NCBI RefSeq assembly: GCF_002105155.1 | Contig: NW_019028980.1 | Location: 1,302,001 to 1,366,000, forward strand | Source of the DNA: Lobosporangium transversale | Lineage: Eukaryota > Mortierellomycota > Mortierellomycetes > Mortierellales > Mortierellaceae | Direction: 5' to 3' | Length of the DNA stretch: 64,000 nucleotides | Notes under the pieces: generated by a model | What the model was told of the DNA's origin: nothing | Seen by the model: the letters and a program-made list of their open reading frames with translations, nothing else | The model's database searches: none | Position numbers and translations under genes: made by a program | Part shown: in pieces, positions 33,980 through 44,620 of the stretch | Layout: each line of letters starts with the position of its first letter | Numbering within the stretch: the first letter of the stretch is position 1

Positions 33980-34403
33980 ATGATGAATCCTCTCTTCACT
34001 CGATGCATTACGAGGATGCCTTTAGGCATCCGCGGTCTCCATGAAGCAGCAGCAAAGAAGTCTGTCCCAGCACCGCGAGGTATTGCAAATGTAGTCCATG
34101 CATAGGATCAGTGCATGGTTGTCAACACTGAAGGGATTTTTAAACTGAAATAAGCCTTCAAGGAATACATTCAGCTGACATAATTGCGCGGACATTTCCT
34201 TTTTGATAATCTGACATTAGGCGATATCCAGGATCCAGCTGCGTTCTTGAACAAGATCGGCCGTAGCTCTGCTCAATTCGCCGACAAGTTCAAGTCTTGG
34301 GAACACCTTTTCACGGCAACTTCCCACGAGATGAAAAAAGATATGGGCCTTAATGTCCAACAAAGGCGCTGGATTCTGAGCTGGAGAGAAAAATATCGGT
34401 AGG

Positions 34404-34437
<34 letters not shown>

Positions 34438-34592
34438 CTTATTGATGTGCTTTAAACAATCATTGAGTTGATCAGACACAGATCAAATTGCACATATCAT
34501 TGACGCTCTTTTTTTTTTTTTTTACTCTTGTTAGCCAAGGAGTAGACCCATACGATATTCCACTCAAGCCTCCAAAAAAGAAAACCAAATAG
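33980..34592 (+). CDS. FYV4: Mitochondrial small ribosomal subunit protein mS41 (IGR motif, Fyv4-like), 111 aa
   Basis: Three exons join in frame: 33980-34079, 34221-34398 and 34535-34592 (112 codons). Donors are GTATTG and GTAGGT; acceptors are ATTAG and GTTAG. The N-terminus MMNPLFTRCITRMPLGIRGL is basic, without acids, and fits a mitochondrial targeting peptide. The mature part has FLNKIGRSSAQFADKF (IGR at about 46-48), the tryptophan of KSWEHLF, and QQRRWILSWREKYR, the hallmark of the IGR domain found in yeast Fyv4/mS41. The tail KPPKKKTK is basic. Length is close to the short fungal members. The frame upstream of 34221 (from 34184) is intronic: it carries a branch-like CTGAC and ends in the acceptor. 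It shares a short promoter with the TPR gene. Confidence 0.88.
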
Positions 34593-35919
34593 ATTTAACC
34601 TAAATTTCACAATATAATGCATTTTTCAATCTCGAAACACGTTATTTATACCTAATATTTAAGTCGGAAACAAAGGCGCATCAGACCTCTTTTTGGTATG
34701 GGATAACATGGAAACGGATGTTGCTTCATAAATAGAATCAGGGCAGCGGGCACATTACGAACAATGTTTAATGGTTTTTAAGCTTTCAAATCCAAAACTC
34801 ACAACGTCCAAGCTGATCATTTTATGCTTCAGGATCCAGATCTAAGACCTGTTTTATCCTTCAAAGTACGCGACAAACACTGTGTGTACAAAGCAGCTGT
34901 AACCTCCTGATGTCTAGATAAAGGAGTAGTTTGTATGATCCCGCTAGAGCCAAACAATAGCTGGTACATAAAAGCATGAAAGGACATCATTTTGACCGTT
35001 TTCATCTAGATTTCGTATAATGTTCTCTTCTGTTGTGCGCTTTGTGGATCGATATCTCTGATCTCTCAGATGAGGATAAAAGTAAAAAGTATCAATTTAT
35101 TTGTTCGAATATTCACTCAACAAGACAGAAGATATGATAAAAGGACCAAGGATGAGCACATCTCTCCTTCTTCCGATTTTTCCTAGCTCACTAGTCTGCA
35201 CTCGCGTGTGATTTCTTGTACCACCAAAGCGGGATATTCTTTGTCTGTGTCCCCCCTTCCTCGATTATCAATCATCTCCATGCCTCCTTTCTCTTGTGGT
35301 AATGACAAAGCAGAAAAAAAAGATGATTAAACACGGCTGTTGTTATGTAACTTCACGCTCACCAGCATTCTTGATTTCCATCAGAAACTTCATAGTATAT
35401 ATATGAACCTACCTATGAATCTTGCAGTTATAAATCATTGCTTTTTTTTTTTTATTATTATTATTAACAGTTTTCACGTCTGTTGTTGCCCACAGACAAT
35501 TTGACATTTATATTCCCCTGAAGGTATGATTGCGTCTACTAGGCTGTCGCCGGATAGGCTTGATGGAGTTTAATTAGAAAAGTAAAGGATATTCATAAAC
35601 ACCACGTTGCGTCATTTGGAAAGTTCCTCCCACTATAGGTTTTTTTTTTTTTTTTTTTTTTATGATGGACCAGGGATGGATTGGACAAGAGGTTGTACGT
35701 CCCTGATGTATCCTTCCCTCGTAACAAAAAAAAAAAAAAAAGTGTCCACGTTGTTAAAATCACGAAAACAAATGATTGAAGGTCAAACATTATTTATTGA
35801 TTGACGGGATATGAATAAACAAATGCTATTTTCAGGAAGATAAATGCTAATGTAGTAAAAATACAAGCTCTTTTTTTTTTTGGTCTGGGACCGATCTTTA
35901 TGTTATCGACAAAGAGTCA
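34593..35919. other. Convergent intergenic region, mS41 to CENP-B-type gene
   Basis: 1.3 kb where the 3' ends of two genes face each other. There are a T-run near 35640-35660 and an A-run near 35725-35741. No gene or RNA was recognised. Confidence 0.5.
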
Positions 35920-35944
35920 TCACTGCTGCTGGTGTTGTTGTTGT

Positions 35945-36039
<95 letters not shown>

Positions 36040-38741
36040 ATGATGATGTTGTTGTTGTTGTTGAAATGCAAATTGCTGCTGCATGGCATGATGGTGTGCA
36101 AAGAACATTTGTTGCTCAATAGAGGATGTCAATGAAGGGAATGCAGAGCTGATATTGAAGTGATTCAGACCAGCTGAACCACTCATGCTATGATGTATAC
36201 TGTTATTGTTACTGGTGGCACTATTACTGATACCATTACTGTTGATTCCTCCTACTCCAGTGTCAAGTGATGAAGAGGTGAATGTACTGGGAGTTGGACT
36301 TGACGTCGAAGCTGGCGACAATGGTGGCGAAAGACTTGAAGAAGCAGAGCGGTGTGAGGGATGAATAGGACTAGTCTGTGAGAAATTGGAGTGGGTATAT
36401 GATAGCGACTGAGCTGATAGAGGATGTGGCTGATGCTGAGAGGTCGAAGCCAGTGAAAGAGGATGAGGAGCAAACGTAGCAGGTACAGAGGACGACAATG
36501 GGCTAGTCTGAGTCTGTTGATGGTTGATGTTATTAGCACGAGGATAGTTTTGACGCATCCATGTCAAGCTGGCATCATTCTCATCAGTTTCCTGCATAAT
36601 CTGTCTTTGTTGATGAATCCAACGAGGAAGGAGGAGTGTTTGTTGCCCACCCCCATGGTGCTGGTCCTGTTCGTAATAGAGAAGCAAGCTCTGTAGCATC
36701 TCATAGGCCTCATCCTTAGAAGGAACTTTGCGCATTCCACCATCTACCATCATACCAAACTGCGAAGGGTTCATATTAACATCCGTATTGGATGGTGACG
36801 ATGAAGTGTGGATGGCATTGGTGTTCGAGCTGTTAAGAGTTGTGTTATTAGGTAAGAGTTGGGAAGTGGGAACAGTGGCTGGGGCAGTTTGCAGAGGAGG
36901 CAATGAGTCAAACAGGCTGGGAAAAGAGTCAAGGATAGAGGAATGAGTAGTGTGCGAATGAAGACTGAGGAAGGTGCTATGCGAGGGATGGGCGAGTGAC
37001 GAGGTAGGGATATCCAGTGTGTGGGAGGGGAACGATGCTAAGGACGAATAGTGCCTGTGCTGGTGGTGATGCAAATCTAAGCTGCGACGCGGTTGCTGCA
37101 ATTGATCTAGGCTGAAAGAGTCTGCATTAGGTAGGTCAGTATTAGAGGTTGACGTCGAAGTAGACCGATTGCGCTTGCTTTGCTCAAGGGAATGGACAGC
37201 TTCAGGAGAAAGCTCATAGTCCTTCCCCGACAATTCTTGGCAAGAATCGTCCTCATGACCTGCCACAACTTCATCCGAGGTTTGCTGAAGATAGGAATGT
37301 GATTCCGATTGTGTTGCCTTATCGCCGTGTTCCCTCTTGCCTTGGCGTCTTGAGGAGGCATTGCGGCGAGGCGTATAATTGTGAGCAGATGCAGACTTCT
37401 CAGCCGAGGGAGGAGCCACTTCAGCAGCCGAAGAAGGCTGAGAATCTGTATCTGTTGAAGGCCCAAATGGGTCTGTCTCGATGATCCATCTGTATCGGCC
37501 GAGCCGGTCCGCAGCCCACTGGACACCCAGCCTGCGCTTGAAATGTCTGAGCCAACCGAAAGAGCACCGCATTCGGCTAGCGCTGGGAATGCCTCGAGCG
37601 AGGCGCAGAGCATGAGACTGTAGCTCAGCATCATTGAGTCGGCGGCCATGCGCATCGACGGCTGCTGAGGACTTTAGGAACTGGACCATGGCTCGGTCCA
37701 GCTCAACCGAAGCCGGCTCTCGCACGCGCTTGAGTTGCCCTTCCCATCGAGTACCTTAATTATGAATGAATTAAATTGAATAGGTTAGCGAATTCCAGCA
37801 CAAGAAAGCTGTTGGGTGTGATGCGAAGCGAACCGGATGAAGCACAAGGAAGAAAAAAAGGGGAAAGATTTAAAGAGATTGGGGAGTGAGCAAGGAAGAG
37901 CAAATATCCCACAATATTTGTATTTGTTATGAGAGCAATGCTGCAGTCATTGAGTACAAACTTTAATTATAAAATATGACGCGCTGTAACAGATTGAATT
38001 GAAAGCCTTAAATTCGATAATTATTGCCAGATGTGGAGAACCATCAAAAACAAATCAACAAATGCAACTGAGATGAGTGACCATACTATTTTGGATCAAC
38101 AGCTCCGCTGCATCATTCGTTCCGGTTTTAAAAGGGTATTAAAAAAAAAAAAAAAAAAAAGACAACCACAATCAGGCCAAGGTACTGCCGAGACAAACAA
38201 GGAATAGTGATGGGGGAAGGGAAAGACATTGGTGGATCATAGTGTAAATGTTGTAAAAATATAAAAAAATAAAAATAAAAGTAAAAAAAATACCTTCAGA
38301 AGCAGTGTAGTTATCTGGCTGTGACAAGTCACTGGCGACACTACTAGAGGCATTTGCGCTTGAGCTGCGCGAACGCTTGCCACTTGTGCGATACTTGTTG
38401 ACTCGCCCTGAATCCTTATTCGCTTCGAGACAGGCGTCCTGAGAACTAGAGTAGGTATTTGTGAAGCTGGGATTCTTAGAGGAGGAGGATGCAGCAGTAG
38501 AAGCGCCACTATTACTGTCTTTATGGATAGATTGGTAAAGATCCTTATGACCAGCCATAAGCGAAGCACGCTGTTTGTGCAGGATTGAATAAACTGTTAC
38601 TCGTGCGATCCGGAGGCCCCAGGTGGCCTGAACCCAATCGCACACCTCTGTTGGCCTAAGCTTGTAAGTGTCTGCTTGACGGATCAGTTGGCGTTTCTGC
38701 TCGCGTGTCAGCGATGTATGTTTTTCTCCAAAGACGCCCAT
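35920..38741 (-). CDS. CENP-B/Tc5-type HTH DNA-binding protein with C-terminal polyQ, 760 aa
   Basis: Two exons join in phase 1: 38741-38294 and 37754-35920 (448+1835 nt, 761 codons). The donor is GTATTT and the acceptor TTAAG. The N-terminal region SLTREQKRQLIRQADTYKLR with WGLRIARVTVYSILHKQ is a psq/CENP-B-like helix-turn-helix (about 10-58). The second exon opens GTRWEGQLKRVREP and contains the CENP-B/Tc5 domain: LDRAMVQFLKSSAA, LARGIPSASRMRCSFGWLRHFKRRLGV (about 167-228). These two modules are the DNA-binding half of pogo/Tigger-type transposases; no DDE catalytic domain follows. Instead there is a Ser/Thr/His-rich region and a final run of about 40 Gln just before the stop. This argues for a domesticated transposase DNA-binding domain acting as a nuclear regulator, comparable to CENP-B/Abp1-like proteins (inferred). 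The intron is 539 nt, long for this window, with an A-run near 38141. Confidence 0.85.
35924..36060 (-). repeat. CAACAG hexamer tract coding the C-terminal polyQ
   Basis: The coding (minus) strand has about 16 near-perfect CAACAG units, flanked by short CAA and CAT codon runs. The tract ends three codons before the stop. A regular two-codon unit rather than a single codon suggests hexamer-scale slippage or selection against pure CAG. Confidence 0.85.
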
Positions 38742-41700
38742 GTTTCGTTATGAGAAGTAAGTAGTGAAGGGAAAGGATCAATTGTGATTCGATTGCGATT
38801 GAAGGACTTGAAATACGTCAAAGTAAGGGCGCTAAAAGTAAAGTCGGAAATTTTTAAGAAACTGAAAACTAGGGGATACGAAGTGAAGAATGATTTGATA
38901 GGGATGCGGAATAGATAGTTCGTACAAGACAAAATAATTATTGCCTTGTCAAGGAGCAAGTCTTCAAGGCTGAGGAGTGCTTTTTTCTCGCTCTATCGAT
39001 GAGAAGTAGGAGACTTGAAAAGAGGATAACAGAAGTAAAAATGAGGAAACAAAAAGGAGGATTGTCGATAATGCAGAACCATAATATATGCATAAAAAAA
39101 AAGTGTAACACACATGTCAATGACAAAAAAAGGCAAAGCAAAAACGTTTGAGCCTGCCCACAAGCCAAGTCGCTGGAACCAAGTATTATATTCAATTGAA
39201 TAAATATATAGTCTTAGTATTGCAGCGAAGCATTACATTTATACCTGAAATATTTGGGCTCCGGAAGTTTCCTTGCGCACAAACAGTATATTGCTCGCTT
39301 CGCTGCTCCTGCTTCCACCCGAATGAAAGTCTTAATTTCCCTCAAATAGATGTACTTGGGGCGTTAAACCTTGATGAGCTTTCTGAGGCTTATTCTACTG
39401 GGCTGGGCAAGATCTGTGGACACATGTGGGGCTGCTCAACCCCTTTTTCTCCGCGTGTGCTTTGCCCAACCCCACGCCTCCTTGGTGATTCAGGGTTAAT
39501 TGACATGTATACGTGCCATACCCCTCGAATAGTACACAATTGAGCATCTCATGGCCACACTAAATTAGAGGTCCTTTATTTTTTTTATTTTTTATTTTTT
39601 TAGGTTCAAAAGATAGATTGATAGTTTATACCAATGATGCTACCTCCTGTAGTTTCTTGAGAATAAGCCAAGGATTGGTAATTGGTAATCAAAAAGGCCT
39701 ACTTATCGAAGTACATGTAGTCAATCAAACGCATCGACCTACTTTACCATAAGGATTTGAAGCCAAGTAATCATGTGCAATCAATAATGCATGGGCCCCA
39801 AATACCAGCATTCTCCCTCTTACTTTATTCGAATGTACGCTCTTTCTCCCACATTCAGTGCATCCAACTAAACACATGGGCAGGACCATAGCCGCATTGC
39901 CTTTTCTTGGCGACTTGGAACTCCCTCACACAAAGGTTCGTCCTAACCATTCGCCGACTTTGGCAACGAATGATCTACCCTTTATTCATGTGTAGTATCG
40001 TTTTATTTCCAAAAACTGCTGGATACTAAAGTGTTTTTCTGTTTCAGACGCCTTCAAAAGCTATCCAGAGTAATTTTTTTCTTTGATCTCATAAGAATAA
40101 AACTGGCGCTTCTGGCCCCTTCATCGCTAATTAACCCTGTTAGTAAATAGATAACTATAGAGAATAAAAATGTAGAAAAGAGCATTGCTTTTCCTCGAAC
40201 TGCTTAACTATCATATCATCCTATAACTACATGAATTTAGGGAGTAGTGAGTAATGGTTGGTGAGAGGAGTATAAGCGGTATAAGCCCAGATAGGTTTTT
40301 CAGTAAACTCAGTTGATTTTTGGGGGAAATCAAGGATCATCATATAAAATATAAAAAAAAACACTCTCCACATCCACATGTTCATTGAAATATAGAACAT
40401 GTTGTAAAAATAAAGAGCAAGAGCATGAATAAACGTTTATTTTATTCTTATTTCATTACCTATTAGCATAAACAATCATAGCATCAAAACAAATGACAAC
40501 TTTACAGAACAATCTCTGTTGTGCCCAGTCATGCAAATTTACATCCAATAATTCAAGATGAAAATGCTTCTTTGATAAAGCCCCCAAATAAAGACCCTAT
40601 TGTTATGAAACACAAAAACAAACATCAAGAAATCATTCGATATTTTGATTAAAGCCCTATTTGCCTGTCGGCATATACCAATATTGTAAGTAACTAAAGT
40701 AATATCACGTCCATTCAGTTACTTTGAGTTTTGAAAGGGGTCAAAGAATAAAAACCCTTGTTTAAAGGTGTATATATAAACACATCTCCACATTCCCGCT
40801 TTACTTCACTTGCAGCTCTTTGTATGGTTCCAACGATCCTCACTGCTTACTTTAAATATATTCTAGTAGGAACCACTAGATGACTCCAGCATACCTTACA
40901 ATGTTGCTTTGCCTTGGCATTTGTTTATGTCATAGGATGCTATTGGGAAAAAAATAAAAAATAAAAAATAAAAAAATAAGAGGAAATTTACTTTAAGACG
41001 CGTTTTTTGTGTCTGTGCATGTCATAATTTATTGAAGTGACAAAAAAAAATTGTTTACGCACGTTCCAACCATTCAACATCATTCGCTTTAGACTTTGTT
41101 GCCTACAGATTACATGTTTGCACAAACATAACTTTCCCAAGATACTTTTCTTTTTACTTTTTCATTCCATTTTTTGTGGGGGTGGACCATAGCCAAGGAT
41201 TATTAATTTTTTTTTTTCTCCTCCACAAAAAGAACCTGATCGCCTTCAATGACTTCCTTTGTACAGCCCAATTCATTCGGTCACGAACCCAAATAGTTTT
41301 AAAATGAACGGTAGTTGATTTGATGGCTGATTTTTACATTTCATTCTGTAGACCATATATAGATTCGTAGCCAGATGAACTGGGGCTATAGATTATGTGA
41401 TATCTCGATGATACATATAATACATCCATTCAGGCAACTGTCTCCAAATGTTCTGTTGCAACTCTATGGCTTAAAAGCTGACCTTGAGCTTATTGACCAT
41501 GCGCATGAATTGATATATAGATAATTTCCTTGCCAAGCAGCTCCATCACTTAAAAAAAAATGAAACATTTCACTCGAACATCTGTTCCACACGTGTGAGA
41601 CCCCCATGGCTGATGTTCTGGCTGTTGGAAAGGAAAAAAAAAAAATCTATACCTTAACGAATGAATTAACACGCAATATATGTACTCTTTATTAATATTA

Positions 41701-43783
41701 TAGTTTACCATCGATATTCAATAACGCGACTAGATCTATTTTAGCCTCGCGTTCCATGCCAAGGTCTTTCCCTCCAGTAACCTTTTCATTTATTCCATCC
41801 GTATTTATACCTGTTTCACTCACCGTACTAGCGTCGTTTATTTCTGAAGCATGCATCAGCTCAATAGACTGCAATAGTAACTGATCAAGGCGCCTATCAA
41901 CGGGCGAATTTATCCAATAACCTTATTTTAAGCCACACTCTCTTCCAACATTTGCAGGGTCATTTTGATCTGTTGGATTGACAAAAGGCGTTGAAGAGCC
42001 CAAGTTCCTCACCCTTTGAGCTCAATTCATTGCCTTGCCTGAATCGGATTATAAATCTCTCCTCATATATTCGCAGTTAATCCAAGCCCTCCCCCTTAGT
42101 ATCTTCCGCCTCTTTTTCCCAAATAGGATGCTCGATGCAACTATGTCATGCACAAACAGCAAGTGGGAAATGCTAGAATTTAGCTGTTACATAAACAGTG
42201 CTTTGCCCAATCTCTAGATTGTTCCTTGTAGAAGAACTACATAATATAAATAGTTGTCTCCGTAGTCCTAGCTAGACTTTCCTCAGCAATAATAAAATCA
42301 ACCATAATCCTAGACCCTTGGCCCCTTGACCTATACTTTTGCAGGTCGTGTGTGGACATTTGGAGAGAGAAGCTTTTGACATTGATCACTCTTACAGACC
42401 TACAAAGAAAACCTCAGGCCATCTTCCACTGAACGTGTGGGACAGGGAGAATGACATAATATATTCCAGTGCATGACACTCCAAGATAAAAACACTAAGT
42501 GACCAAGACTTCAAATTCATCCTAGACTATTTCATTTGCTTAAGCTTCGTGTTTTACATGGATTTATGATTCCAAAACAATTGGACAAAATTGTCCTACA
42601 AACCTTTCGGTTTTAGGTATCGACACATCTGTATGGTCTGGAACTCTAGACCAACATAAAAAAAGAATAGTTTATAATGTTCATGTTTGCTCGAAAGGCA
42701 GGCTTACTAACCCTATCTGTCTTGCATAATTCTTGAATGATATCATGTGGTTTTTTTAATCACAAGGGTCATGGTCATGGGGTATGTTTGCATCACGTAT
42801 AAAATGAACCTTTTCTGCATCACCTTTTCAACTCTTTGCCATTCTTCCCTCACATATTTCTCTCTGCAACACAATCAGTTAGGCCCAACCTTGAGCCACA
42901 AAGGTTGAGAATTGGAAACCACTGAGGAACCGCCAAGAGTCATTTCCACCATACATTATGGTGTAAAGGCCCATATGCACCATCGATATATAATATCTGC
43001 GGTGTGAACTGTAGCTACGAAGTTAATGAGAAACTCATAACTGCGTGGATAAAAAGTAAGCAGGATATACTATCCTTCCTACCTTTGACAGTAAGCCAAT
43101 ATACTTAGTATATTGAAGAGTAGAACGAGGGGCCCGCCTAAGGCAGGTCAATGAAGAATGTGCCCATCCATTCGTGACATGATTTGTCTCGGGTAAGGAA
43201 GCTATGATAGAAAAAAAAAAAAAAAGGATGTCTATCTTTACGTTCTTAGCCATTAACCATTATTCATAACTCATAAACCTCTTTTAATTACATCTCTTGA
43301 AGAATGTGTCTATGCTAAGGTAGCCAGGAGACGGTTTCCCAGCAAGTTCAAGTACCGCGTGGCCAGTTGGTCCGTTGTACCGGATGCGACCTAGTCGCTT
43401 GATACGATTTTTTCGCTTGTTCGGCCATGTGGAGTCCACAGGTCTAATAAAGTCAGAATTCTTGACCATGTATACCAATCGTCATGAACATGATTGACTT
43501 GATATGTGTGTTGTGTATTATGTATGGCGGCTGCTCGGCATCTGTTGTATTATTTCCGTATCTGCCTGGACTTGGCAGTAATTAGCAGAATTGTTTTGGT
43601 TTCTCTTGAATGGCCGCCATCCAGGGAGCTAGCTAGATTTACTGGAGTTCACTGCATTGTTCAAAACAAGACTATTCTACTGGTACTCAGCCAACTCTCA
43701 AAATGTGATGTAAAACAACGTCTAAAGACACTTCAATAAAATTATGAGACGGAGAATAGGATATTCTAGCCTCTTCTATGTAC
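38742..43783. other. 5-kb stretch with no recognisable gene
   Basis: No frame longer than about 130 codons and none with a recognisable domain. Homopolymer runs are much rarer than in 20-30 kb. A short minus-strand frame at 43284-43478 (65 codons, basic, containing NKRKNRIKRLGRIRYN and ending SIDTFFKRCN) looks protein-like in composition but could not be placed. Composition and lack of introns suggest old decayed sequence, but this is inference. Confidence 0.45.
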
Positions 43784-43784
43784 T

Positions 43785-44335
43785 GGCGACTGTTCGGACT
43801 CCATCTGATACTGTACAAACACCTGAACACTGCCACATGCTATTGGCTACTCTATGTCCCTTAAACAATATTCTTAGCATACATCCGAACTTTTGCAAGG
43901 GATGTGTCAATACTTCGACAAACAAATAACATTTAATGGCTACATCACAGCCCTTGGATTGTGGAAGCGCTGAAAGTATGCGGAAAACGGGAACCATTTG
44001 TGTTTTTACTAGCAACAAGCGTGGTTTCAAAAAAGTGTGCCTCCAAGGAACAAGTCCTATATCCTTCATTGCTCAAAAGAGACAATCTTGTCTTTTCTGC
44101 ACCCCAAAAGCTCGCCATAATCCTATTGAAGCGTTCAGAGGCAATATTTGCCTCATAGTTTGAGGATTAGCAGACTTTCAGTCAAGCTTTATTGTTTTGA
44201 ACAAACACAGTAAATCCTGTCCATTCGAAGTTAGTCCCTTTGGATGGCAGCTATTCAGGGGATGCTAATCATTTCCGCTAAATTGCGGTGAAATCAGAGC
44301 AGATTTGGAAAACCAACAAGCACCGAACAGTCGCC
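43785..44335. mobile_element. 551-bp TIR element, copy A
   Basis: Starts GGCGACTGTTCGG and ends CCGAACAGTCGCC, a 13-bp perfect terminal inverted repeat. The whole 551-bp unit recurs in the same orientation and at the same length at 54593-55143 with few differences. The frames within it (for example 43776-44069, minus) are the same in both copies only because the DNA is the same; none looks like a known protein. No clear target-site duplication was seen. Best described as a MITE-like element. Confidence 0.75.
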
Positions 44336-44365
44336 TTAACAAGTGAGCGAGGATCTCTATGGCGC

Positions 44366-44433
44366 GCACGGACCATGGGGCGACTTTTCAAATTCTTTTT
44401 ATAAAGAAGAAATCCAAAGTCGTCCCCGGCTAA
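44366..44433 (+). repeat. Direct repeat, downstream copy flanking the CRN2 C-terminal cassette
   Basis: GCACGGACCATGGGGCGACT and the following 48 bp recur in the same orientation at 46797-46861, with small indels (AAGAAGAAATCC against AAGAAATCC). This copy lies 190 bp beyond the CRN2 stop. Confidence 0.75.
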
Positions 44434-44620
44434 ACATTTCACCGAGGTGGAACAATGAAACGGATTCACAGTTTTGAACAGAACAGCTTCCATAGCTATG
44501 AATGAATGAATGGATACTTGAGTGGATTGACAATGGCGATTGAAATAGCGCCTTTTGTGATGCAGATGTATAATACAAGTCTTTTATTGACTGTCCAAAA
44601 TTTCGAGTTGATTTAGGTGA

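Noticed and set aside
34184-34220. mS41 exon 2 starting at 34184
   Set aside because: This part has a branch-like CTGAC and ends in TTAG; phase with exon 1 only fits a start at 34221.
35880-36135. Val/Ala-, Leu- and Ser/Asn-rich frames
   Set aside because: Other frames of the CAACAG hexamer tract coding the polyQ of the CENP-B-type protein.
43776-44163. Frames on both strands conserved between the two 551-bp elements
   Set aside because: Conserved because the DNA copies are nearly identical; no known domain and frames on both strands equally conserved.
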